Shown here: piece by piece, positions 1 to 9,643 of the stretch
How positions within the stretch are numbered: position 1 is the stretch's first letter
Layout of the letters: each line of letters starts with the position of its first letter
Assembly: GCF_029784135.1 (NCBI RefSeq)
Contig: NC_073746.1
Location: 950,136 to 1,014,135, forward strand
Source of the DNA: Toxorhynchites rutilus septentrionalis
Taxonomy: Eukaryota > Arthropoda > Insecta > Diptera > Culicidae
DNA: 64,000 nt
Direction of reading: 5' to 3'
Notes under the pieces: generated by a model
What the model saw: the letters and a program-made list of their open reading frames with translations, nothing else
What the model was told of the DNA's origin: nothing
Databases searched by the model: none
Program-made: the position numbers and the translations under genes

Positions 1-683
1 GAACACATTCCACCTGTTTTCTGTGGGGAGCGCCACTACCGATCTGCCTCCAGAGAAACACGAAAACCAAACCTTGACCTCTCCATGTCGTCTTCGTTGT
101 CGTTGTCGTCGTCGAATCGCTAATGATTCGGTCCGCTCGATACCATCGGGAACGGAAGGGAAAGATTTTCTCCAGTGAGTCGTTCAGTAAGGTTCTATAA
201 TTCGCGGTGGAGAACTGTAACACCGAAAAACGGAAAATCACTTGCTCTTGTGATCTGCCAAAACACATTAAAATTAAAGTTTTTTTAAATAACCCAAACA
301 TAAACATATCGCACATAAGCAGGTGAAAGTGATCGCAGCGGATAATTGTCCTACTTCTATCTGGAGGTTATATAAGAGTTGAATAATCGGCAAGTGTCAG
401 CAATCGAAATAATTCCATAAATGTGTTTGTTGAGTGATTTCTGGGTCGTGACGAAACGTGCTTATTCAAGCTTCAATTCAATTCGAACACATACAATATT
501 TCGTAAAAATATGTTCATCAGTTCCGAAGATAACACATCATAGTTCGAATAATAGCATTCTGTTAAATTTTGTTTTTAATTCATTATATAATCGTAGAAT
601 CGGTCCCTCGGGAGCAGCTGAACTCAGAGCAAGAGAAATCAGAGAACCAAACAGAGAGCGAGCGCGGACGTTGCAGCTGGAGC
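1..683 (+). other. Unique, leader-like sequence before the first ORF
   Basis: This stretch is not recognisably repetitive and has GC-richer patches, including a TCG/TTG-rich run near 85-115 and a TATATAAG at about 368. It could be the 5' untranslated part of an exon that continues into the ORF at 684. No clean TATA-Inr pair was found, and a weak donor-like GTGAGT near 175 is not convincing. The exon reading is inference. Confidence 0.25.
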
Positions 684-896
684 ATGACTTCCCCAAAAAT
701 AACAGCAGACAAGTCAGCATCGAACGCCTCGGTGTCGAAGCAGGACTCAGCCGAAGGCAGCAACGGTAATGCACCGGGAACTAGCACCATTAGTGTTCCG
801 GTCGTCGAGAGTATACGAGAAGCGGTTCCAAATGGATTTTTCAGCTGGTTGAAGGTCTTCCGCTTCGCAAATCTGATGATCAAACAAGGATGCTAA
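684..896 (+). CDS. Candidate short coding exon or 70-codon ORF, unknown product
   Basis: An ATG with A at -3 opens 70 codons ending in TAA. The first two thirds are Ser/Thr/Asn-rich and look disordered (MTSPKITADKSASNAS start). The C-terminal third is more hydrophobic and aromatic (FSWLKVFRFANLMIK) and could be an amphipathic helix. The frame stays open upstream to about 570. A possible splice donor (GTAATG) lies near 766, so the real exon may end there and the codons beyond it may be intron. I do not recognise the protein. There is no transposon homology in this stretch, which favours a host exon. Open frames of this size also occur by chance, so this is a guess based on base use and start context. 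Confidence 0.3.
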   Translation: MTSPKITADKSASNASVSKQDSAEGSNGNAPGTSTISVPVVESIREAVPNGFFSWLKVFRFANLMIKQGC

Positions 897-1501
897 GCTA
901 GAAATCCACTCTTCCGGCGAAATGTCGAATATTTCTATTTATGAGTAGAAAAGCATTGTTGGAAGATTAGCACCCAAATTCGCTAGGGCTATGTCTCCGT
1001 TTTAACCATAAGTAGCCATTATGAATTTGATTCTTTGAAAGATAAACACCACAAAGTTTATAAAACATGTTTGCTGGATTTACAAATTCTATCGTCAATA
1101 AATTTTACGGGCAATAAGTAAACAGTTGCAAATTGTTGTTCTTCACGTCTTCGAAACGCATCACTTCCCCTCTCGGTAATAGCGCAATCAATTGAAATCA
1201 CTTCAAAATTTATGACACATTTATGATTTATTTACGACCATCTCTTTCACAATCGTTCACATTTTTTTGTTGCTTCTTCTACAGCTTCATTTTCTGCCTG
1301 CCTCATTGCGATCACAATGCGACAGATGTTTATCCGCGCATACACAACATCAGACACAATCATAATTCAGAAGTGAAGATGGCACTAGATATGTTATAGA
1401 TGGATGACCAAATCATTTCATGATGAAGCGCCACGCGTAGATGTGATTTGATTAGGGGGAAGGGTTTGCGTTGTGATGGTGTGAGGGAAATATTTTGATG
1501 C
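897..1501. other. Unassigned intergenic or intronic DNA
   Basis: AT-rich sequence with no convincing ORF, repeat pair or RNA gene. It separates the ORF at 684 from the first DD37E element. Confidence 0.4.
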
Positions 1502-1503
1502 TA

Positions 1504-2199
1504 AAGGGTGTGTCACATCAAATTGCATCACGGAAAAAACGCTGTAGAAATTTAATTTTTAGGAATTATATCTTCAGCTTTCGCTCATAATCAGATAAGA
1601 GTGTATAGACCACGTTGGCCTTGCTTCACTGTCAATTTTTCGTAAATTTGGAAAAATGGCGCCCGCTTCGTGATGACCGGCACGGTAAACGGGCAGGTTT
1701 ACCTTAAGGAGTGCCTACAGAAGCGCTTACTACCCCTATTGAAGCAGCACGAGGGCCCGACCATCTTCTGGACGGATCTCGCTTCGTGCCACTATCCAAA
1801 GGACGTGTTGGAGTGGTACTAAGCCAACGGGGTCACCTTCGTGCCAAAGGAAATGAACCCGCCCAACGCGCCGGAGCTTCACCCAATAGAGAAATATTGG
1901 GCGATTATGAAGCAAGCCCTCCGGAAAAACCCAAAAGTTGTCAAAGCGGAGGCGGACTTCAAGAGAAAATGGATTTCTGTTAAAAAAAACTACAACCTGA
2001 CGTTGTACAGAACCTTATGGACGGGGTAAAGAGGAAGGTGCGAGCATAGGGGCTTGGGCTCGAAGTATGAATAAAAAGAAAATGCCAAAAGTTGTTTAAT
2101 AGTTTTTATTTTACTGTCTAAAATTTTCAAAAGGATCGGTCTACTGGGCGAATTTCTACAGCGTTTTTTCCGTGATGCAATTTGATGTGACACACCCTT
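1504..2199 (+). mobile_element. Internally deleted DD37E Tc1/mariner element
   Basis: The 696-bp unit starts AAGGGTGTGTCACATCAAAT and ends in the inverted complement. The terminal repeats are about 49 bp, flanked by a TA target duplication (1502-1503 and 2200-2201). It matches the complete element at 7895-9191 almost base for base but lacks about 601 bp, corresponding to roughly 8050-8650 there. The join falls just after the start codon (near 1658). Losing the helix-turn-helix half and the first catalytic Asp makes it non-autonomous, yet its ends look fully functional. This is the usual way MITE-like derivatives of Tc1/mariner elements form. Confidence 0.93.
1656..2029 (+). pseudogene. Remnant of DD37E transposase, C-terminal third only
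   Basis: The start codon is kept but is joined directly to codons for about residue 203 onward, out of frame. The readable part corresponds to residues ~203-324 of the intact protein at 8047-9021, including the second catalytic Asp (here in WTDLAS instead of WPDLAS) and the Glu in PIEKYW. A point change makes an in-frame TAA at 1820-1822 where the intact copy has a Glu codon (tacgaa versus tactaa). It cannot make transposase. Confidence 0.9.
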
Positions 2200-2201
2200 T
2201 A

Positions 2202-2699
2202 GTGTTAATTTGGTACACTGGAAGGTGTATTTTATACGTATGAATCGAAAAATCGCTGTTGATGAATGTTTTTACAAATTCCATTGAGTATTTTGACCTT
2301 TCTCTACTCCTATACAACTTTTATAAATGATAATTTCAGCTTCTTGCTTCAAAACTTAAAATGTTCATTAATACCAGTTGTAATTAACTGTAACGTTTGC
2401 ATTAAAAAATGGATTTCTTTCGGATGGTGATATAAAAAACTAAGACAGATAATTGAATTTGATAAATTTCCCATGGAAGGTAATTGTATTAGCTTACTTG
2501 CAAAAAATTCTACGCCCTTGCAAGCGGTCTTCCGGCAGGTAACCGGAACATTCGCCATGGCGGGCGATAACATGCGTGTAGGCATGTTTTTGAGTTCTTT
2601 CTTCAGTATGCTATCACTCACTGCGCCAACATATCTGTTTTGATGTTATTGGTTTTACGATCAAATATTTTATAGCTCTATTATTGTGGTGAATTATGA
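2202..2699. other. Unassigned AT-rich DNA
   Basis: No gene, terminal repeat or shared repeat was recognised between the deleted DD37E element and the older transposase remnant on the minus strand. Confidence 0.35.
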
Positions 2700-3020
2700 T
2701 AATCGTCAATTAATGACGTAGTTGCTCCAATATTTTCGTACATGTCGTACTATACAAGCCGCATTGACTTGTAGCATGTAGCAAACCGAATAGATGGAAT
2801 TCCATCTTTGCGCTTCAGTTTGCCCAGAAATTCTCGATGGGACGAAGCTGGGGGATTCTGGCGAGTTCGTCGACTTGGGTACCACATACCACATTCAGCC
2901 GCTCTATCTCCTCTAACGATCGTTTGTAGTAGTGGACCGACGCCAAATCCAGCCAGAATATCGCGGCTTCGCCCTTATGATGTTTCTTGATGAACGACGC
3001 TATTCTAAACCTTCTAAACC
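2700..3020 (-). pseudogene. Old DD37E-type Tc1/mariner transposase fragment
   Basis: Read on the minus strand, one frame gives IFWLDLASVHYYK followed by PQLRPIENFW. Exactly 37 residues separate the Asp of WLDLAS from the Glu of PIEN, the spacing of the DD37E group, although only part of the protein survives. A stop follows shortly after ENFWAN, and the downstream sequence continues in another frame (LKRKDGIPS). The N-terminal half is absent and no terminal repeats were found. It is well diverged from the copy at 8047-9021, so it is an older lineage of the same group rather than a copy of the neighbour. Confidence 0.75.
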
Positions 3021-4137
3021 TTCAAATTCAATTTACAAAAAGGCCAGCAATCAGGATGTTTTTGTAAGATTGCTTATGACATCCAATCCTCTGATAAGCA
3101 GCTTGCGAAAACGAAAATCGAAAAAGTTTCAATTGCTATCACCTACTGCAATAAAACTGCCGCAAAATAAATCGAATTTGAGCTGTGATAGTGAGAAAAA
3201 ATCAGAAATTGATTTATAAATTAATATGATACAAATAAACATCAATAGTAGATAAAGTATGAAGAAAACAGAGTAAAATATTGAGTAAATTGCGCTGTAA
3301 AATTGGTACAAAAAGTGATGTTCCTGAGAGTTCCGAGTTCGAAAAGTAGTTTGCCGTATACTGCAAACTCTCACGGACAAAATGGCGTTAAGTATTGATG
3401 CTCATATGTGCACATTTTTGAATAAATGAATAAAAGTGACATATTTTTGCTTTGTAACCACTGTACATCGCAATGGGGTCATTTAACACTAATAGTGTCT
3501 TCAGCAAAGTTATGTATTTTGATATTATCTAAAACTTTGTGGAACATGTTGAGTTGATATAATGTAATTTAGGTATAACTGAGGTTAAAAAACTAGTTTT
3601 GAGATAGTCTCCACAGAGAAACAGTTATGTCTCTGAAGGACTGATAGATAAATATTATGTATCTTCAGTAAAGTTTCATGAAATTTATAGCTCTACAAGT
3701 TTGTTGAAGACATCACTCAACTATCTAGTAAGTATAAAATGTTAGTTTTTTTTTATTTTCTCTGTAACTTAATAATAATTAAGATGAAACCGTAAAATTA
3801 TCCGAATCAATATTCTGAACAACTTTTCTGAAGACACCAAAACTCTAAAATGCAAGGTAAGACGAGAAAATATTTTTGACCGTCTTTTTTCAGAACGGCC
3901 CCACTGTGAGACGGTCCAAATCACCCCGAATCAAATTTTAATGTCCGAAAATCATCCCTTTTATTTTATGATATATTTGGTAATTTGAAGCTTGATATAA
4001 TTATTAAACATTATTGATTAAGAGAAAACAAGTGTAGCTCAGTATACAATGTGATTTTTTTATTTAGACCGTATTGGTTTGGAAATATTAGGCGATTTTC
4101 TAAGGGCGTCCAAATACTCCCCATTTTCCCTAATACC
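3021..4137. other. AT-rich DNA with degenerate repeated motif
   Basis: Between about 3490 and 3850 the motif 'cttcagYaaagtt' or its complement recurs (near 3500, 3660 and 3820), typically beside runs such as aaaactttg. This resembles a common degenerate mosquito intergenic repeat but no unit boundaries could be set. No gene seen. Confidence 0.35.
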
Positions 4138-4192
4138 TACGTTGAGAAGGCAAAAGTTCCACTGGGAACGTTAGTGCCATCCAAGAAGGAGC
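4138..4192 (+). repeat. 3' remnant of a SINE-like repeat
   Basis: About 50 bp (tacgttgagaaggc, gttcc..gggaacgttag, tgccat..aagaagga) match the 3' part of the repeat at 20268-20475 read on the other strand. Only the tail end is left here. Divergence suggests an old copy. Confidence 0.55.
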
Positions 4193-4880
4193 TAGAAATA
4201 GATATATGGTTTAAATTTCAGTTTGTACGATTGTAGATCGAAAAAGATGACAAATAAATTAATATGTACATTTTAAGTTGGACCAAATTAAATTTTTTGT
4301 CCCGCCACTGCCTCTATCGCTAAACTGATCACACAAATGTCTACACAACTTCCCATTTTCATTATTTAACATAAAAAAAAGATAAATAAAACTCAGCATA
4401 TAATAAACGGCGAACGGGGATTCTACAATCAAAATTGACTAGTAATAGTTTATTTCCAAAACTGAATTATTAAATGACTATGTACTATATGATATTTGAC
4501 GTAGGATTACGTCAAATTATCATTAGGAGTTCAAATTGGTAAACTAAAAGTCAATCGCTGTTAGCGCATAAACCGGGCTAACTGCGGTTGGAATGGTTCT
4601 GGCTAAGCACACTGTGGAAGTTAAGAACACAAGAGGTTATAGTCCAAATTTTCTCTTTATTTCATTAATTACGCATCACTTGGTAAGTCACTTCCACGTT
4701 GATGGTAAGGAAAAAACTGGCAAAGATGGATGATCTGTTCTGCGTTCCCTTTGCATTTGTCAGAAAGTTGGTGGGGTTTTTGTCCTGTCGGCTTCGCTCG
4801 GCTCGATCGGGTGCTGTTGTACTGTGCCAAATTGTCATGTTTTATTCAGGGCCATGAGTTTGTAATAAGTTTTCTTAATT
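4193..4880. other. Unassigned DNA with a short hairpin
   Basis: No gene seen. At 4496-4517 lies TTTGACGTA-ggat-TACGTCAAA, a perfect 9-bp inverted repeat with a 4-base loop. The same core (GACGTA..CCTACGTC) marks one end of the promoter-bearing repeats at 33893 and about 50795, so this may be a solo terminal remnant. Confidence 0.35.
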
Positions 4881-5343
4881 GGCAGTTTTTTACGCGATTT
4901 TTTTTGCGCGGTTTTTGTTTACGAGGTTTTTTTACGCGGATTTCCCAATTAACGCGTTATTTTACGCGGATTTTCCAATCAACGCGATATCCGCGGGTTT
5001 CACGAGCAGCGATTCGTGAATTTCTTTCTCTGTCTACTTAGCTCTGGGCGGTGCAACAGTGGTACTGCACGTGCATCGGCAGTAGAGTGTACAAATCACA
5101 AGGTAATCTTCTAGCAACAGCAGATGACCTCATTCGTGAGGAAAACTGAACTATAGCTACCAGCAACCAACGAGATTGCAGGAAAAAACTACGGGATTTC
5201 GGGCAAGAAACTTTTTACTTCCGTTCTACGTAAAGATAGTCCCATTTGATATCTATCATTAGGTGACATGTTTTTACGCGGATTTTCCAATTAACGCGTT
5301 TTTTTTACGAGGTACGTATCTCTCGCGTAAAAAAACCTGAGTG
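4881..5343. mobile_element. Palindromic pogo-type MITE candidate
   Basis: The left side (about 4883 onward) and the complement of the right side (up to 5343) share CAG(G)TTTTTTTACGCGA, followed on both sides by repeats of 'acgcggattttccaattaacgcg'. The right end continues CCTGAGTG before TA, like the CACTC start of the element at 49522. The left end is less clear and a TA duplication cannot be shown there. There is no transposase; an open frame running through the TTTACGCG repeats is low complexity, not a gene. Confidence 0.55.
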
Positions 5344-5949
5344 TATAATCAAACGCTCACTCCTGGCGATACAAATAATTTGTGTGTACTGTTGTATCCG
5401 AGCTATAAAGTATAGAAGAACTTTTCACAGACAGGTTGAAATCAGTAGTGGTATCAAACTATAAATATTGCGAAAATAATTTGATCATGGCAAGGATAGA
5501 AAATTTTGTCATCACCATCAGACAGCACGGTACGTTATTGAATAATGTTGTTACGTTGTTTCGTTCGCGCTTCATCTAGGTCAATTGGGGGTTTGCATCA
5601 CCCAGGTATGACCGTATCCCACTAGCCGTGTGTTTGCTAATTAATGGATTCATAATCGATCACCCCGTTGACGGGTGCTCGCAAATTTTACACAAAACCC
5701 ATTTCAATCTGCAATAATTACCGCAGTCCTTCGCACTGCACAACTTTTCCTTTCTGTGTGAAGACAACCCTCGCGTGGTTCGAAGAGAAAATACGTTTCC
5801 CTCTTCATTGCAGACTGGCATAACTCAGTCATACCTTGGCGTGCCTTCTGCCTTTGATTGAGGAAGTGTGGGAAGGGTGCGAAAATAGTGTCCAGCAGTG
5901 GCGCTTGTCTTGTTTGTTTTTTTTTCTCTTATTCTCTCTCTCTCTAGCG
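5344..5949. other. Unassigned DNA with a possible core promoter and mini-exon
   Basis: A TATAAAG at about 5403 and a TCAGT at about 5441 lie some 38 bp apart, wider than usual. An ATG at 5487 opens 14 codons running into a CACG|GTACGT donor-like site at 5530. Individually these are weak. No repeat was recognised. Around 5940 there is a short CT run. Confidence 0.2.
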
Positions 5950-7335
5950 ACCACCCACCACCACTACATCCGCATTGCTTTCGAGCCCAGCTATGATAAG
6001 AATGTAAACAAAAACACTATCGGAATTCGGTTACTCTCAGCTGTGCTGCAGTCTCTCCCATATAACCAAATCAAAATCATACGGTGCGCGGATCCACGCC
6101 AAAGAGTTTGAGTGCCTCTCGCTCCTGCTGAGTTCCGAGAGCACAGAGACAAAAGCCGGATGGTCGGCCGCCGATCGCGTGCACGCTTCGGCGGGGCCTC
6201 ACAGAAAATCAGTGCCCCGCATTGGAAAGCAAAGACGACGAACGCAAGTGAGAAAACGAAAACACCACCATCGGCCCCGGCTCCGCTTGTGAATGCACAC
6301 GACGACGACGGGGATAACAAGTGCCTCAGACACGAACGGTTAGTGTCCAAACAACAGTATAACGGATCGGTTGAGCTACGCAGGAAACGGTTGCTGTGCA
6401 TACGCGCGGTGTCATCTTCTAGTATCCTGCTTCCCGATCCCTGGCTAACCGGGGGGCACAGTGCCTGGCCGCCACGGTTACGGATCGATAAAGGAGATTA
6501 CCGAAGAGCGAGTGGATGCAACAGGCAGCACCATTCGATCCAACAGGTCGCCGTTGAGGTCAGTCCCACTCGGCGAACACAAGGAGTGCGGTTATGTTTT
6601 TTTTTCATTGTGGAGCAGCGCGCGAAATTAAGGAATAATCCTCTGGGTGGCGAACGAACGGAATTTGCACGTCCGGAACTCCACCGGAGAGACACCAGAC
6701 TATCGCCAGAGTGACAAGTGCTAGTTGGAGCTGCTCCTGAATCTCGTTTGTCGTGATATGGCGTCTGGGATGAAAAGGCGCTTTTGTTGTGAACGCAGCA
6801 TTCGTTGACCTACTGCGATTTTAAGCGTGCGCTCAGTGAAATAATTGTGATAAAACGGAATGCGAGTGGTTTGCAGTTTATTAAATCTGTTCAGATGAAT
6901 TATTGAAGAATTATTAATTTTGTGTGCACAAAGCTCGAATAAAAGAAGCAGCTTGTTGACAACAGGTAATAAATGCGGATTCCAGTTGAAGTGTTTTTTT
7001 TTTTGTTTTACTGAACTGACGTCGCGATTGGAGATCGGAAAGAGCAATTCGATTGGCTTGTATGGCTTTGTGTGCTAATTACTTATGCATACAGCGTAAA
7101 TAAATAGTGACGAACAGTGTGCGGATTGAGAAAACAAAGCGCTGAGTGAAAAATTGATGAGGGGCGATTTTCGCTCGCAATAAGGGGCTACTTGGATTAT
7201 CATTATCATTATTTTATTATGATCGGACGTCAAGACAACGAAAAGCTACTTATGGATTATGGTCGCTGTCGTTACTCGCTTTATTTGGCGATACTGATGA
7301 TGTTGGTCACTGGAATCTAAAGTACTGCTGTGAAG
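5950..7335 (+). other. Candidate 5' untranslated exon of a host gene
   Basis: This stretch has clearly higher GC than its surroundings, no recognisable transposon homology, and ends at 7335 in TGAAG directly before GTACGT, a near-ideal insect splice donor. It contains several short ORFs, none longer than would be expected by chance in GC-richer DNA. Together these features suggest a long noncoding leader exon (or two alternative leaders) followed by a large intron. The transcription start was not located. Exon status is inference. Confidence 0.35.
7219..7320 (+). CDS. 33-codon small ORF immediately before a splice donor
   Basis: ATG at 7219 opens 33 codons ending in TAA at 7318-7320, 15 bases before the GTACGT donor at 7336. 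The peptide begins MIGRQDNEKLLMDYG and ends in a hydrophobic stretch (LYLAILMMLVTGI) that could act as a signal anchor. If 5950-7335 is a leader exon this would be an upstream ORF with a possible translational role. It may equally be a chance frame. Confidence 0.2.
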   Translation: MIGRQDNEKLLMDYGRCRYSLYLAILMMLVTGI

Positions 7336-7341
7336 GTACGT
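7336..7341 (+). other. Splice donor candidate GTACGT
   Basis: The junction reads TGAAG|GTACGT, matching the insect 5' splice-site consensus at all intronic positions. It would end the leader exon and open an intron containing the DD37E element at 7895. Confidence 0.4.
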
Positions 7342-7892
7342 TCGACATTAAGTTCCTAGTTATCAAATTTTTCATTGAAATTAATGGAAATCTCTTTTAC
7401 ATGAAATATTTTATGATAATGCTCCCATAAATTCGAACAATTGTGGCATATTAAAAACTTAAAACATATTCAAAATGGAACGGTAAAGCGAATACAGTGG
7501 AGACCATTAAATTAATACAACAGTCTATTGGAATACCCGAAGGAAATTTCCGATCTTTTTCATAACAAATAAAATACAATTTTATTGTACATAGAATGAA
7601 CGCATAAAGATGGAATGTTCCGTTTTGACTTACAGTAAAACCTGTTTTTGTGTGCTTGTTTATGTGCGATTTTTTCTAAACAAAATCTTTTATATTCCTT
7701 TTATATTCCGAACAGACTCAAGTTCGGAACACTCCATTTCAAAAATAGAATTTACTGAATTATGTTATAAATGATTGAATAATTGTTGGTTTAGTTAGTA
7801 GATGTAGTGGGCAAAAATATCGAGGAGAAATAAAAATCGATTTTCGTTCCGTTTTCTCAAAGATTTTGTGGAATAACTCATTTTTTTCCAAC
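7342..7892. other. Unassigned, probably intronic DNA
   Basis: AT-rich sequence with no ORF or repeat recognised between the donor-like site and the TA target of the DD37E element. Confidence 0.35.
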
Positions 7893-7894
7893 TA

Positions 7895-9191
7895 AAGGGT
7901 GTGTCACATCAAATTGCATCACGGAAAAAACGCTGTAGAAATTTAATTTTTAGGAATTATATCTTCAGCTTTCGCTTATAATCAGATAAGAGTGTATAGA
8001 TCACGTTGGCCATGCTTCACTGTCAATTTTTCGTAAATTTGGAAAAATGTCGTCGAACGAAAAAGAGCGTCGTGAATTAATCCTGTGCACTCATTTTGAG
8101 AATCCGGAGTTGTCTCATCGGGACATCGGTAAGATGCTGGGAATCGTTCAATCCACGGTCAGCAGAGTACTAAAACGATACTTCGAGAACCTAACCATCG
8201 ACCGGAAGGTGAAGAACGGCAAAAATGGATACTCCGTCAGTGGAAAAGATCACAAGCGCGTAGTTAAGCAGTTTAGACGTGATCCAAGCAGTTCGGTCCG
8301 GGATGTCGCCAATAAGCTGAATTTGTCAAGTTCATTCGTCCAGCGGACCAAGCAGCGGGAGGGCCTTCGTACATACAAGGTCCAGAAAGCTCCTAACCGC
8401 GATGAAAGGCAAAACATGGTGTGGAAGACGCGAGCGCGGAAGCTGTACACCGAAATGCTGACGAAGCCGCATTGCCTGGTAATGGACGACGAAACCTACG
8501 TCAAAGCGGACCTTCGTCAGCTGCCGGGCCTGTTGTTCTTCTCCGCAGAGGACAAATTCAGCGTTCCGGAGGAGATTCGCAAGCAGAAACTATCCAAGTT
8601 TGCCAAAAAGTACATGGTGTGCCAAGCGATCTGCTCGTGCGGAAAGCGGAGCGCCCCCTTCGTGATGACCGGCACGGTAAACGGGCAGGTTTACCTTAAG
8701 GAGTGCCTACAGAAGCGCTTACTACCACTATTGAAGCAGCACGAGGGCCCGACCATCTTCTGGCCGGATCTCGCTTCGTGCCACTATTCAAAGGACGTGT
8801 TGGAGTGGTACGAAGCCAACGGGGTCACCTTCGTGCCAAAGGAAATGAACCCGCCCAACGCGCCGGAGCTTCGCCCAATAGAGAAATATTGGGCGATTAT
8901 GAAGCAGACCCTCCGGAAGAACCCAAAAGTTGTCAAATCGGAGGCGGACTTCAAGAGAAAATGGATTTCTGTTCAAAAAAACTACAACCTGACGTTGTAC
9001 AGAACCTTATGGACGGGGTAAAGAGGAAGGTGCGAGCATACGGGCTTGGGCTCGAAGTATGAATAAAAAGAAAATGCCAAAATTTGTTTAATAGTTTTTA
9101 TTTTACTGTCTAAAATTTTCAAAAGGATGGGTCTACTAGGCGAATTTCTACAACGTTTTTTCCGTGATGCAATTTGATGTGACACACCCTT
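7895..9191 (+). mobile_element. Apparently complete DD37E Tc1/mariner transposon
   Basis: A 1297-bp element with about 49-bp terminal inverted repeats starting AAGGGTGTGTCACATC, differing at about one position between ends, and a TA duplication at 7893-7894 and 9192-9193. It encodes one uninterrupted 324-codon transposase. Size, TA target, single ORF and D(37)E spacing match the ITmD37E group described from mosquitoes. Matching ends and an intact ORF suggest recent arrival. Its right end abuts the palindromic element at 9194. Confidence 0.95.
8047..9021 (+). CDS. DD37E Tc1/mariner-family transposase, 324 aa
   Basis: This enzyme cuts and rejoins the element at its terminal repeats, inserting at TA. 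The first ~110 residues carry two helix-turn-helix motifs that would bind the ends (around 23-46, SHRDIGKMLGIVQSTVSRVL; and 82-101, SSVRDVANKLNLSSSFVQR), joined by a basic linker. The catalytic domain shows Asp147 in LVMDDETY, Asp241 in FWPDLASCHYS and Glu279 in RPIEKYW. Exactly 37 residues lie between Asp241 and Glu279. Length is normal for the family and no stop or frameshift is present. The ATG at 8047 follows a 152-bp 5' leader inside the element. It is the only apparently functional transposase in the window. Near-identical ends on the deleted copy at 1504 mean it could act on that copy too. Activity is not shown by sequence. Confidence 0.93.
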   Translation: MSSNEKERRELILCTHFENPELSHRDIGKMLGIVQSTVSRVLKRYFENLTIDRKVKNGKNGYSVSGKDHKRVVKQFRRDPSSSVRDVANKLNLSSSFVQRTKQREGLRTYKVQKAPNRDERQNMVWKTRARKLYTEMLTKPHCLVMDDETYVKADLRQLPGLLFFSAEDKFSVPEEIRKQKLSKFAKKYMVCQAICSCGKRSAPFVMTGTVNGQVYLKECLQKRLLPLLKQHEGPTIFWPDLASCHYSKDVLEWYEANGVTFVPKEMNPPNAPELRPIEKYWAIMKQTLRKNPKVVKSEADFKRKWISVQKNYNLTLYRTLWTG

Positions 9192-9193
9192 TA

Positions 9194-9643
9194 ATTCAAT
9201 AGTAAACCCAATTTGCCTGAACAACCAGCTTTCATTTGATTCCTAGAACCTATAACCTTTCAATACCGAGATATTTTTGTACGAATGAAAAATTTCCCCT
9301 TTGTGTTAGATGATTAATTGTTCAATAAATAATGATTGCATCGCGAATCGAAAGGCAGGTTTTTGGCACTTTTTTGAAATCGATGCAAAAAAATTGAGTA
9401 CCTTTTTTATCGCCAATGTAACAAATAATCCTTGTTCCATATTTATTGGAGTTTCAAAACTACATTTTGATTTTTGCGATTTGTGAAGCGATAATTATTT
9501 ATTGAACATTTAATCATCAAAGACGTAGGGTAAACTTGTTATTCGAGCAAAATTATCTCTGTATTGAATGATTATATGTTATAGGAACGTTATAGGAATC
9601 AAATGAAAACTGGTTGATAAGGCTAATGGTATTTACTATTGGA
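9194..9643. mobile_element. Fold-back (palindromic) element beside the DD37E insertion
   Basis: The left arm (9194 to about 9360) starts ATTCAATAGTAAA and its order of motifs (caaccag.tttcatttgattcct, caatac.gagat, gatgattaa.tgttcaataaa, ttcgc) recurs as the reverse complement in the right arm (about 9480-9643). The arms are roughly 165 bp and moderately diverged around a ~120-bp centre. There is no coding capacity. It ends where the Jockey-type LINE tail begins (9644). Confidence 0.65.

Noticed and set aside
4730..5041. 103-codon frame with repeated FTRI/RGFF phrases
   Set aside because: Translated from TTTACGCGGATTT repeats of the palindromic element, so the protein repeats merely reflect DNA repeats.
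6112..6714. 200-codon open frame
   Set aside because: It opens with GTG, the frame is open mainly because the region is GC-richer, composition is Arg/Ser/Pro-rich and no domain is visible. It is better read as untranslated leader.
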